From UBA3210 sp963610315 (GTDB lineage Bacteria > Bacillota_I > Bacilli_A > RFN20 > CAG-449), in assembly GCA_963610315.1 (NCBI GenBank), contig CAVDMV010000006.1, positions 1 through 64,000 on the forward strand: a stretch of DNA of 64,000 nt. The letters run 5' to 3'. Shown here in pieces: positions 34,335 to 42,656 of this stretch. The notes beneath the pieces were generated by a model. It had not been told where the DNA came from and did no database searches. It saw only the letters and a list, made by a program, of their open reading frames with translations. Made by a program: the position numbers and the translations under genes. Numbering within the stretch: position 1 is the stretch's first letter; each line of letters starts with the position of its first letter.

Positions 34335-34832
34335 TTAGCATCTACAACAATCTAACAATCCGTTTATTAAATTGATTATCTTGGCGTAATTATCTTCGCT
34401 AAGAGTATAAAATCTTTCTGCCACTTTGTGATCGTAAGAAAATAATTCTGCTTTTTTTACATCATGATATACACTGATTACATTATTAGAATAGATATAA
34501 TATTTATATTCTAGTCCGCTATCAGTTTCAGGTATTTCATTACCAAAAAATAGATAATATGAACGTTTTTCACCAGGCACCATATCAGTAACTTCTGTAT
34601 ACAGAGAGGTGTCTTTAATTAAATTTAATAAATCATCATTAGTTTTATAGTTTAAATAATCTTTATTTTCTTCATCATAATTTTTAATCCATAATGTCTT
34701 ATATTGGTAGCCCGTAGCAAAATAAAAAATAGAAGACTCAAAATAGAAACGATTATAATCAGTATCAGGTCTTCCACAGGAAACACAAGATATTAATGTT
34801 AAAAAAGATAAAATAAATTTGTTCCATTTCAT
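34335..34832 (-). CDS. Lipoprotein of unknown function (165 aa)
   Basis: 165 residues. The n-region/hydrophobic core MKWNKFILSFLTLIS precedes lipobox SCVSCG (Cys near residue 20). The mature part is rich in Tyr and Asp and ends LLDCCRC. A GGAGG site precedes the ATG. The following gene starts 20 bp downstream. Its Cys-rich C-terminus and its neighbour's CFCEI end are similar in kind, so the two may be distant paralogues (inference). Function unknown. Confidence 0.72.
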   Translation of the reverse strand: MKWNKFILSFLTLISCVSCGRPDTDYNRFYFESSIFYFATGYQYKTLWIKNYDEENKDYLNYKTNDDLLNLIKDTSLYTEVTDMVPGEKRSYYLFFGNEIPETDSGLEYKYYIYSNNVISVYHDVKKAELFSYDHKVAERFYTLSEDNYAKIINLINGLLDCCRC

Positions 34833-34846
34833 ATTTTTTCCTCCTC

Positions 34847-36142
34847 TTAATCACTATTAATATTATTTAAAACAAAGTTGATAAAACCAGTTGTTATAAA
34901 TTCTCGTACTTCTAGAGATGGCATATTTGAATTATTAATAGAGATTGAATCACCTTTCATTAAATTATGAACTTGTTCTGTTGGTAAATAATTCTCGCAA
35001 TTAACAATAATTGCATTTTCTTTCTTTAAATTAAATTCATAATATACTTCATGTTCAAATCGTTCAATTTTTGAATCGCTATCGATATGATTTTCTTCAT
35101 CAAGAATGACACTATTAACAAACATTTGATATCTAAAACTCTTATTCTCATCAATCAAAGAATAATACGCAGATACAGAATTTGAAATACTATTTTCGGT
35201 ATAATTTATATAAGACTTTGTAATATTCATCGCATCTATATCAGCGATAATATCTTCAATTCCACATTTACTATCGGAATTTTCTAAAATATCTTTTGAA
35301 AAATCTATTGTTTCTATAATATCCTCATTTTCAATTTCTTTATATTTAAGATATTCACAAGCTTGTTCTAAATCACCATTCCACGAAGCTATATCTCGTT
35401 GTAAATTATTTCTTCCAATAGTTAAACTATTACCTGTATCATCATATATTGCATCAATTGAGGCAAACATATGAATCAAATCAATATTGTTTCCATTATT
35501 ATCAATTAAGTGTAGATTTGTCTTAATTCTTTTGTATTTTGTTAACATATCTAAATGAGACTTTGAATTGTACTTACTATAATTTATAAAAGAGCCAAAA
35601 TAATCGCAAAATCTAAGTCCGTGACTGTAATCATTATCAATTTTTTGAATAAAATCAAAAGATATTGTCCCAGAAATTGCATCCCATTTACCATAATATG
35701 AATCCCCATCTTAATCCAAATTGATCGATCTAATATATCCTAAAACAATATTTTTATAATGAATGGAATCGTATTTAATAGCTTCTGATTCCAATTGTCT
35801 TAACATAAATATTAAAGAATCAATATCATTTGAAATTTGTCTAACAGAAACAACTTTTTCTACATATTCATTTGCGACATAATAATACTTTTTTTGAGGT
35901 ATGAAAAAAACTGTTTTTGTTTCTTCAAAAACCACTCTATTAGTACTTTTAATAAAATCCACCATTGACTCATCAATATATACCTTTGTTTCTTTATTTA
36001 CAGGTGTTGTAACTCCATAATTGTACATATAAGAGAATTTATTTGTTGGTTTCGAATCAATTTGTGCATATGTAACACAAAAATTATTATTGCAAAGAAT
36101 ATTAGTAACAATAAAAGAAAAAATTAAAAAAATCTTTTTCAT
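34847..36142 (-). pseudogene. Secreted protein gene interrupted by an in-frame TAA at 35711-35713
   Basis: Two stretches lie in exactly the same frame. The first is 36142-35711 (143 residues with signal peptide MKKIFLIFSFIVTNILC, ending SINLD). The second runs from 35710 on (DGDSYYGKWDAISGTISFDF...) to 34847. Only the TAA at 35711-35713 separates them. The part between the TAA and the first ATG of the second stretch (35548) is clearly coding in style and has no ribosome site. Read through, the product is about 431 residues. The second half contains DLIHMFASIDAIY and RDIASWNGDLEQA, which look like a conserved enzymatic core I cannot name. Nonsense mutation, assembly error or stop read-through are the options. 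Confidence 0.75.
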
Positions 36143-36245
36143 ATAATAATTCCCCTGAAAATAATATAAAAAATAATTTAAATCAAAATATATAAATTTA
36201 TATTATCTTATCAACTTTTATATTACAAGAATTATTCTATATTTT

Positions 36246-37514
36246 TTATTTCCTCTTTTTTATTTCATCCCAATATCCTTTTGTTTGTTGTTCTAATTTA
36301 TTATCTCCATATTCATAATAAGTTTTTGTTTTAATATCCGTTGGTAAATACTGTTGATAAACATAATGGAAAGGATAATCGTGAGGATAAACATAAGTTG
36401 TCCCATGTCCTAAAGCTTTACTACCTTCATAATGTGCATCTTTTAAGTGCATAGGTATATCGTTACCTAAGCCATTTTTTACGTCTTCTAACGCTTTATC
36501 AATCGCATTAATCGCTGAATTTGATTTAGGACAAGTAGATAAGAAAATAACAGCTTCAGCAAGAGGAATACGTGCTTCTGGAAGACCTAATTGAAAAGCT
36601 GAATCAACGAGCGATTTAACAATTACGCTCGCTTGAGGATAAGCTAAACCAATATCTTCACTTGCGATCACCAAAAGTCTCCTACAAGGCGAAATTAAAT
36701 CATTAGCCTCAAGTAATTTAGCTAAATAAAATATTCCTGCATCAGGATCACTACCTCTAATTGATTTTTGAAAGCACGATAATAAATCATAATGAGCATC
36801 ACCATCACGGTCATATTTAGAACCTTGGAAAGAAGAAATAGAATTAACTAATCCCAAAGTTAATTTATAAGTATTATTATAATGAGGACAGATAGAAAAG
36901 AGGAGTTCAACCATGTTCATCGCTTTTCTTGCGTCTCCTCCTGATAATCTTGCAATATGTTTTTCTAAACCAGTTTCAATATCTAATTCACAATGTAATT
37001 CTTCTTTTACAAGATTTAACGCTCTTTTTACTGCTGGAATTAAATCGTAATAAGAAATAGGTTTAAATTCAAAAACACTGCTTCGCGATAATAAAGCATT
37101 ATAAACATAAAAATAAGGATTCTCAGTAGTTGAAGCAATTAATGTAATATCCCCATTTTCAATATATTCAAGTACTAATTGTTGTTGCTTCTTAGAGAAA
37201 TATTGAATTTCATCTAAATATAATAAAATGCCATTTTGAGCGTCCAATGTACCTATTTGATTAATGACATCTTTAATATCTTGACTACCAGCATTAGTTG
37301 CATTTACCTTATATAAAGCTTTATTAGTCATTGACGCAATTATATTCGCGATTGTTGTTTTACCTGTTCCACTTGGTCCATAAAAGATCATATTAGGAAT
37401 GTTTTTTGATTCAATGATTTTTCTTAAAGGAGCATTTTCTCCTATTAAATGTTTTTGTCCAACTACTTCATCTAATGTGGTAGGACGAATTTTATCCGCG
37501 AGAGGTCTAGCCAT
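36246..37514 (-). CDS. rarA: Replication-associated recombination protein RarA (MgsA)
   Basis: This 422-residue AAA+ ATPase has Walker A GPSGTGKTT, Walker B ILLYLDEIQYF, sensor 1 STTENP, Arg finger region SRSSVFEF, and the C-terminal tetramerisation/clamp-loader-like domain (HYDLLSCFQKSIRGSDPDAGIFYLAK). It acts at stalled forks. I chose the ATG at 37514 (MARPLADKIRPTTLDEV matches the family N-terminus) with GGTGAT upstream, over the GTG at 37523. Confidence 0.95.
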   Translation of the reverse strand: MARPLADKIRPTTLDEVVGQKHLIGENAPLRKIIESKNIPNMIFYGPSGTGKTTIANIIASMTNKALYKVNATNAGSQDIKDVINQIGTLDAQNGILLYLDEIQYFSKKQQQLVLEYIENGDITLIASTTENPYFYVYNALLSRSSVFEFKPISYYDLIPAVKRALNLVKEELHCELDIETGLEKHIARLSGGDARKAMNMVELLFSICPHYNNTYKLTLGLVNSISSFQGSKYDRDGDAHYDLLSCFQKSIRGSDPDAGIFYLAKLLEANDLISPCRRLLVIASEDIGLAYPQASVIVKSLVDSAFQLGLPEARIPLAEAVIFLSTCPKSNSAINAIDKALEDVKNGLGNDIPMHLKDAHYEGSKALGHGTTYVYPHDYPFHYVYQQYLPTDIKTKTYYEYGDNKLEQQTKGYWDEIKKRK

Positions 37515-37556
37515 ATTTATCACCGAAAATATTTTAACACATTTCTTTTTAACATT

Positions 37557-37607
37557 AAAAAAAAATCTTCCGTGCTTGTAATTGGGGATCTAAGCACGAA
37601 AGATTTT
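37557..37607 (-). terminator. Intrinsic terminator downstream of the 31-residue ORF
   Basis: AAAATCTT-CGTGCTT (37562-37577 with one mismatch) pairs with AAGCACG-AAGATTTT (37592-37607). The minus-strand transcript runs into TTTTTTTTT. A second 9-bp hairpin (37630-37638 with 37650-37658) lies between it and the ORF stop. Confidence 0.88.
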
Positions 37608-37670
37608 CTTGAGAGTAGTTATGAAATACTATCTTCTTATTTATTATGAAAGAAGATACAGGTAATAAAT

Positions 37671-37766
37671 TTATTGGCCTTTAATAATTTTAAAAAGGCG
37701 TGATTTAATATAAGTTGAAATACCGAGTATTGTCATAACAGTAGTAAGAATAATAAGTTCCATCAT
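37671..37766 (-). CDS. 31-residue hydrophobic peptide, possible small toxin or regulator
   Basis: This was found by reading the gap. ATG at 37766 lies 6 nt after a full AAGGAGG, and the frame runs 31 codons to TAA at 37671. The sequence begins MMELIILTTVMTILGISTY, a single transmembrane helix, followed by a basic tail (KSRLFKIIKGQ). That pattern is shared by type I toxins and by small membrane regulators. The transcript is about 240 nt, with a consensus promoter, two operator-like palindromes and two 3' hairpins. No homologue is known to me. No antisense promoter was identified, so the toxin reading is speculative. Confidence 0.65.
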   Translation of the reverse strand: MMELIILTTVMTILGISTYIKSRLFKIIKGQ

Positions 37767-37779
37767 ATTGTTACCTCCT

Positions 37780-37837
37780 TAGTTAGTCATTTCTAACTTA
37801 CAAATATAGTATAAGTTAGATACAACTAACTTGTCAA
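37780..37837 (-). promoter_or_regulatory. Strong promoter with twin palindromic operators
   Basis: Minus strand: TTGACA (37832-37837), 18-nt spacer, TATACT (37808-37813). Palindrome AAGTTAG-N6-CTAACTT fills the spacer (37813-37832). A related one, TAGTTAG-N6-CTAACTT, covers the start of the leader (37780-37799). Their centres are 33 bp apart, about three helical turns. Confidence 0.78.
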
Positions 37838-37857
37838 CTAATATTTTGTCTTTTTTA

Positions 37858-38610
37858 TTATTTTTTTATATTTTTAATTAAAGATTTAATTTCTTTCTTT
37901 TCATCAACTAAAAAAGAAAGATAAGTTTCTTCACTATCAATATTCTTTAATTTAAATTTATCTTCATCTAATATAATGACAATAACATTGTTATTATGAT
38001 AAATAAGGATATAAGGTTCACTCTTTTTTAAAATGATGTTTTCACTAATATAAGTTGAAGAATATATATCATATCCTTTTTCTTTTCTGAGTAAAGGTAA
38101 ATTGTTTTTTCTTAAGACAATATTTGTCGAATTAACAATTAATTCTTTATCGGTAACATCATTAAAAAGATAAATAATAACGTTCTTTTTGCCGTTACCT
38201 AGATCTAAAGTTCCTCCTAAACGAGAAAATGTTACTGAAGAAATATTACCTTTAATAATAGAAGTTAATGATAGCTTAGAAACTTTAATATTTAATAAAT
38301 TCTTAAAATCTAATTTTTCTTTATGTTTCATTCTTAATGAATAACTAATCTCATCATCTAAAGATAAAAATAATTTATTTATTCTTTTATAGTTTAGTTC
38401 ATAAAAGAAATTAATTAGATAAATAACTCCTAAAGAAATAATAAATAATCCTAAACAGATCAAAGAATTTAAATTATTTATTCCTCCATGAGTTCTAATT
38501 GAAGTTATTAACATAAATAGTATTAACATACTAACAATAATACCGATAATAAAAATGATATTAACAATATTAATTTTTATTTTTAAATTTTTAAATTTCT
38601 TGTTATCCAT
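37858..38610 (-). CDS. Membrane protein of unknown function (250 aa)
   Basis: Not recognised. I start at the ATG at 38610 with AGGTGA 7 nt upstream, rather than the GTG at 38619. Two transmembrane segments lie at about residues 14-36 and 46-68, followed by a cytoplasmic beta-rich domain (about 80-235) with GGTLDLGNGKKNVIIYLFNDV and PYILIYHNNNVIVIILDEDKFK. This two-helix-plus-domain layout is seen in small PH-like/bPH proteins, but I see no firm motif. It lies between the peptide promoter and the gapA terminator. Confidence 0.75.
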   Translation of the reverse strand: MDNKKFKNLKIKINIVNIIFIIGIIVSMLILFMLITSIRTHGGINNLNSLICLGLFIISLGVIYLINFFYELNYKRINKLFLSLDDEISYSLRMKHKEKLDFKNLLNIKVSKLSLTSIIKGNISSVTFSRLGGTLDLGNGKKNVIIYLFNDVTDKELIVNSTNIVLRKNNLPLLRKEKGYDIYSSTYISENIILKKSEPYILIYHNNNVIVIILDEDKFKLKNIDSEETYLSFLVDEKKEIKSLIKNIKK

Positions 38611-38655
38611 AAGTTTCACCTAATTAATTTTAATAAAAGAAATGATTATATACAA

Positions 38656-38680
38656 CAAAAAGTCCTCCCGAAGGAGGACT
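38656..38680 (-). terminator. Intrinsic terminator of gapA with UUCG loop
   Basis: AGTCCTCC (38661-38668) pairs with GGAGGACT (38673-38680). In the minus-strand RNA the loop is UUCG closed by C-G, a very stable tetraloop, followed by TTTTTG. Confidence 0.93.
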
Positions 38681-38703
38681 AATAAGGTTGAATTTAAATT
38701 AAA

Positions 38704-39774
38704 TTAGCACTTTTCTGCGAAGTATTTAATTGTTCTGACCATTTGTGATGTATATGAATTTTCGTTATCATACCATGAAACAACTTGGACTTGGAATAAA
38801 CCGTCGCCGATTTTTGAAACCATTGTTTGAGTTGCATCGAATAATGAACCGAATCTCATACCAATAACGTCACTTGAAACGATTTGGTCTTCGTTATAAC
38901 CGAATGATGCTGATTGAGCAGCTTTCATTGCAGCATTGATGCCTTCTTTTGTTACATCTGTGCCTTTAACAACTGCAGTTAAGATTGTTGTTGAACCGGT
39001 AGGAACTGGAACTCTTTGAGCGGAGCCAATTAATTTACCATTTAATTCTGGAATAACTAAACCGATAGCTTTGGCAGCACCTGTTGAGTTAGGAACAATA
39101 TTAGCTGCACCAGCTCTTGCTCTTCTTAAATCGCCTTTTCTGTGTGGGCCATCAAGAATCATTTGGTCACCTGTATAAGCGTGGATTGTGCTCATAATAC
39201 CTGATTGGATTGGAGCGTAATCATTTAATGCTTTAGCCATTGGAGCTAAGCAGTTTGTTGTACATGAAGCTGCAGAGATAACTTGGTCATCTTTTGTTAA
39301 TGTGTGTTCGTTAACACCGAAGACAATTGTCTTTAAATCAGAACCTGCTGGAGCTGAAATAACAACTTTTTTAGCACCTGCAACAATGTGTGCCATTGAT
39401 TTTTCTTTTGAGCAGTAGAAACCAGTACATTCTAATACTACATCAACACCGATTTTACCCCATGGTAAGTCTTGTGCTTTTGGCATTGCATAGATTGTAA
39501 TTTCTTTTCCATCAACTGTGATAGAACCTGGAGTAACAACTGTTTTACCATCTTCAGCATAAACTGGTTCTTTAGATGAAACTGTGTGTTTGTTTTCTCC
39601 GATATGACCTGCATAACCACCTTGTGCTGTATCATATTTTAATAAGTTAGCTAACATACTTGGTGAAGTTAAATCGTTAATAGCTACGACTTCGTAACCT
39701 TCTGCACCAAACATTTGTCTGAATGCTAAACGACCAATACGGCCAAATCCGTTAATTGCGACTTTTACTGACAT
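38704..39774 (-). CDS. gapA: Glyceraldehyde-3-phosphate dehydrogenase
   Basis: This is a 356-residue glycolytic GAPDH. The NAD-binding start is INGFGRIGRLAFRQ and the catalytic Cys is in SAASCTTNCLAP (about residue 170). His is in IHAYTGDQ; RRARAGAANIVPNSTGAAKAIG and WYDNENSYTSQMVRTI complete the family blocks. It is slightly longer than typical (about 335) because of an insertion around residues 60-85, seen in some anaerobe and protist-type GAPDHs. It is monocistronic. A TTGACA sits about 40 bp upstream of the ATG. The ribosome site is AGGAGG. Confidence 0.97.
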   Translation of the reverse strand: MSVKVAINGFGRIGRLAFRQMFGAEGYEVVAINDLTSPSMLANLLKYDTAQGGYAGHIGENKHTVSSKEPVYAEDGKTVVTPGSITVDGKEITIYAMPKAQDLPWGKIGVDVVLECTGFYCSKEKSMAHIVAGAKKVVISAPAGSDLKTIVFGVNEHTLTKDDQVISAASCTTNCLAPMAKALNDYAPIQSGIMSTIHAYTGDQMILDGPHRKGDLRRARAGAANIVPNSTGAAKAIGLVIPELNGKLIGSAQRVPVPTGSTTILTAVVKGTDVTKEGINAAMKAAQSASFGYNEDQIVSSDVIGMRFGSLFDATQTMVSKIGDGLFQVQVVSWYDNENSYTSQMVRTIKYFAEKC

Positions 39775-39876
39775 AAATTAACAACCTCCTATAATTTATT
39801 GTTTTGTTTTGTCAACATAATCATTTTACTACATCTTAAATGTAATTAGTAATATTTTATTGATATTTTTTAATTT

Positions 39877-41772
39877 TTATTTATTAGTTGATTTAATCAT
39901 TAATTCACACATCTTGTTTGAGAAGCCTACTGGGTCTTGAAGTGGCATACCTTCAATAAGCATTGCTTGATCTAATAATAAATCTGCATAGTTAGATAAT
40001 TCATCTTTATTAGTTTCATATAATGATTTTAATGAATTAAAGATTGGGTGATGAGGATTAATTTCAAGAATCTTTTCCGCTTTTACTTCTCCATTACCTT
40101 TATTTTGAGCGAGAACTTTTTCCATCTCAAATGATAAACCTTCGCCGGAAACTAAGCATACTGGTGAATCGACTAAACGTTTAGATACGATAACATCTTT
40201 TACTTTACCATTTAATGAATCTTTTAATGCAGTGATGAAGTCTTTATTATCTTCAACAACTTTTTCAATATCTTTCTTTTCATCTTCGCTTAATAAATCG
40301 ACATTTTCACTAGAAATATTCGCGAATTCTTTATCTTGATATTTACCTAAGATTTGAATTGTAAATTCATCAATATCTTCATCAAGAAGTAAGACATCGT
40401 ATCCTTTTTGTTTTAATTTTTCCATTTGAGGAATGTCTTTCTTACTTGAAGAAATATAATAGATCTTAGTTTGACCTTCTTTCATTAATGAAACATAATC
40501 TTTTAATGAGATGTGATCATCTCCTCCAGCATGTTTATAAACAAGTAAATCTTGTAATAATTCATTTTTAGAACCATATGATTCATAGATACCATATTTA
40601 ATAAAAGTACCGTAATTATTCCAGAATTTTAAATAACGCTCAATATCACTATCTTTGATAGAACTTAATTCTTTAATAATCTTATTTTCAATATTAGAAG
40701 ATATCTTCTTTAAAATCGCATTTTGTTGAAGAATTTCTCGAGAGATATTCAAGCTTAAATCGCTTGAATCAACTAAGCCTTTAACAAATCTAAGATAATC
40801 AGGAACTAAGTCTTTACATTTATCCATGATGAAGACACCTTTAGTATATAAAGATAAGCCTTTTTCATAATCTCTTGCATATAGGTTATAAGGAACTTCT
40901 CCAGGAATGAATAATAATGCATCGTAAGAAATATTGCCTTCAACTTTAACATTAATTGAAGTGAATGGATCACTGAAATCATTAAATTTTTCTTTATAGA
41001 AATTATTTAATTCTTCGCTAGTAACATCTTTCTTAGGTTTCTTCCATAATGGAACCATTGAATTTAATGTTGTTAAAGTAGTTTCTTCTTTAGGATTTTC
41101 CCCTTTTTCATCATATGTAGTTTTAGTAATATACATTTGAATTGGATATCTAACATAATCAGAATATTTTTTAACTAATGTTTCAATACGATATGGTTTT
41201 AAGAATTCATCGTAATTTTCTTCTTCTTTATTTTCTCTTAAATAAAGAGTTATAGAAGTACCACATTCAGTTCTATCACATTCTTCTATTGTATATTCAT
41301 CTTCACCTGTTGAAGTAAAGACATAACCTTTTTCTGAATATGGTGATTTAGTTTCTACTACTACTTTACTCGCGACCATGAACGCGGAATAAAAACCAAC
41401 ACCAAATTGACCGATGATATCAACTTCTGAAGCATTACCATCTTCTTTTTCTTTCATCTTCTTAATAAATTCTGAACTACCAGAACTTGCAATAGTTCCT
41501 AAATTAGAATTTAATTCATCATGAGTCATACCAATACCATTATCGGATATCGTAATAGTTCTAGCCTTTTCATCAGTTTGTAAGAAAATGCGATAATCAT
41601 TTCTCTTTTCTAATTTATCATCAGTTAAAGATAAATAATGATATTTATCTAAAGCATCTGATGCATTAGAAATTAACTCTCTTAAGAATATTTCTTTATT
41701 TGTATAAATAGAATTGATCATTAAATCTAATAATCTTTTTGATTCAGTTTTAAATTTATTTACTTCTGCCAT
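39877..41772 (-). CDS. htpG: Molecular chaperone HtpG (Hsp90)
   Basis: This 631-residue Hsp90 homologue has the normal bacterial length. GHKL ATP site blocks are LRELISNASDALDKYHY (about 31-47), DNGIGMTHDEL and GQFGVGFYSAFMVA. The middle domain has GVFIMDKCKDLVPDYLRFVKGLVDSSDLSLNISRE with the catalytic Arg, and the C-terminal dimerisation domain follows. Two CIRCE elements and a perfect TTGACA-N16-TATAAT promoter lie immediately upstream, so HrcA heat-shock control is strongly suggested; in Bacillus subtilis htpG is not a CIRCE gene. Confidence 0.97.
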   Translation of the reverse strand: MAEVNKFKTESKRLLDLMINSIYTNKEIFLRELISNASDALDKYHYLSLTDDKLEKRNDYRIFLQTDEKARTITISDNGIGMTHDELNSNLGTIASSGSSEFIKKMKEKEDGNASEVDIIGQFGVGFYSAFMVASKVVVETKSPYSEKGYVFTSTGEDEYTIEECDRTECGTSITLYLRENKEEENYDEFLKPYRIETLVKKYSDYVRYPIQMYITKTTYDEKGENPKEETTLTTLNSMVPLWKKPKKDVTSEELNNFYKEKFNDFSDPFTSINVKVEGNISYDALLFIPGEVPYNLYARDYEKGLSLYTKGVFIMDKCKDLVPDYLRFVKGLVDSSDLSLNISREILQQNAILKKISSNIENKIIKELSSIKDSDIERYLKFWNNYGTFIKYGIYESYGSKNELLQDLLVYKHAGGDDHISLKDYVSLMKEGQTKIYYISSSKKDIPQMEKLKQKGYDVLLLDEDIDEFTIQILGKYQDKEFANISSENVDLLSEDEKKDIEKVVEDNKDFITALKDSLNGKVKDVIVSKRLVDSPVCLVSGEGLSFEMEKVLAQNKGNGEVKAEKILEINPHHPIFNSLKSLYETNKDELSNYADLLLDQAMLIEGMPLQDPVGFSNKMCELMIKSTNK

Positions 41773-41784
41773 TTTTATAGCCTC

Positions 41785-41811
41785 CTAGCACTCAAATAAC
41801 CTAAGTGCTAA
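41785..41811. promoter_or_regulatory. CIRCE element 1 (HrcA operator)
   Basis: CTAGCACTC-N9-AAGTGCTAA, 16 of 18 arm positions as in the CIRCE consensus TTAGCACTC-N9-GAGTGCTAA. It lies between the promoter and the htpG ribosome site. Confidence 0.93.
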
Positions 41812-41816
41812 GTACT

Positions 41817-41844
41817 ATTATATTAATGTTTTTAGCAATGTCAA
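41817..41844 (-). promoter_or_regulatory. Consensus promoter of htpG
   Basis: Minus-strand TTGACA (41839-41844), 16-nt spacer, TATAAT (41817-41822). The -35 box lies inside CIRCE element 2. Confidence 0.9.
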
Positions 41845-41858
41845 GTGGTGAGTGCTAG
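41832..41858. promoter_or_regulatory. CIRCE element 2, degenerate
   Basis: TTAGCAATG-N9-GAGTGCTAG, 15 of 18 arm positions as in the consensus. It covers the -35 box of the htpG promoter. Confidence 0.82.
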
Positions 41859-41874
41859 TTTTTAATAATTTTAA

Positions 41875-41918
41875 AAAGAAAAAGACCCTTAATACCTTAA
41901 TCGATATTAAGCGGTCTT
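41875..41918 (-). terminator. Intrinsic terminator of the amino-acid ABC transporter operon
   Basis: AAGACC (41882-41887) pairs with GGTCTT (41913-41918), with an inner CTTAATA/TATTAAG stem. The minus-strand transcript ends TTTTTC. The stop codon is 3 bp away. Confidence 0.82.
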
Positions 41919-41921
41919 ATA

Positions 41922-42656
41922 TTAAATATGGAAAGCTTCACAAGTTTCTAAGAATTCTTTTAGTCTTAGGCTTTTTGGTGCATTGAAGATTTCGTCAGGA
42001 GTTCCACTTTCAACAATCTTTTTATCATCGACAAAGATTACTTTGCTCGATACTTGTTTAGCGAAACCTAATTCGTGAGTAACTACGCAGATGGTCATAC
42101 CAGATTCTGCGAGTTCTTTAATAACGTCGAGAACTTCTTTCACCATTTCAGGATCTAAGGCTGAAGTGGGTTCATCAAAAAGCATAATTTCTGGTTCAAG
42201 AATTAAAGCTCTCACAATCGCGATACGTTGTTTTTGTCCTCCGGATAAAGTTCCTGGATACGCAGTAGCTTTATCTTCAAGATTAACTCTTTTTAATAAT
42301 TCCATCGCTTTTTTTGTTGCTTCTTCTTTGTTCATCTTCTTTAACATCGTAGGTGCGAGAATCATATTATCTAAAACACTTAAATGAGGAAAGAGTTCAA
42401 ATTGTTGAAATACCATTCCAATTTTGCCTCTCATCTCATTAATATTCTTATCAGTGATCAATGTTCCATCGAGAAGAATCTCACCTTTAGTTGGTTTAAC
42501 TAAATGATTCATACATCTAATTAAAGTAGATTTACCGCTTCCTGAAGGACCAATAATAGAAATTACTTCACCATTATTAACTGTTAAACTAACATCATCT
42601 AAAACAGTTTTACCATCGTCTAAGAAAGTAACAGTAACATTTTTAACCTCTAACAT
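41922..42656 (-). CDS. Polar amino-acid ABC transporter ATPase (GlnQ/ArtM-like)
   Basis: This is a 244-residue ATPase with Walker A GPSGSGKST, Q loop VFQQFELFPHLSV (the FxLFPHLTxL type typical of polar amino-acid importers), signature LSGGQKQRIAIVRAL, Walker B IMLFDEPTSALDPEMV and H loop VTHELGFAKQV. It overlaps the permease gene by 14 bp. It is the last gene of a three-gene importer behind a T-box whose specifier I read as CGU (Arg), so arginine or another basic amino acid is the likely substrate. Confidence 0.94.
   Translation of the reverse strand: MLEVKNVTVTFLDDGKTVLDDVSLTVNNGEVISIIGPSGSGKSTLIRCMNHLVKPTKGEILLDGTLITDKNINEMRGKIGMVFQQFELFPHLSVLDNMILAPTMLKKMNKEEATKKAMELLKRVNLEDKATAYPGTLSGGQKQRIAIVRALILEPEIMLFDEPTSALDPEMVKEVLDVIKELAESGMTICVVTHELGFAKQVSSKVIFVDDKKIVESGTPDEIFNAPKSLRLKEFLETCEAFHI

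Noticed and set aside
34847..35548. Independent 233-residue gene starting at 35548
   Set aside because: That ATG has no ribosome site, and coding-style sequence continues upstream in frame to the TAA at 35711, so it is the 3' part of a broken gene.
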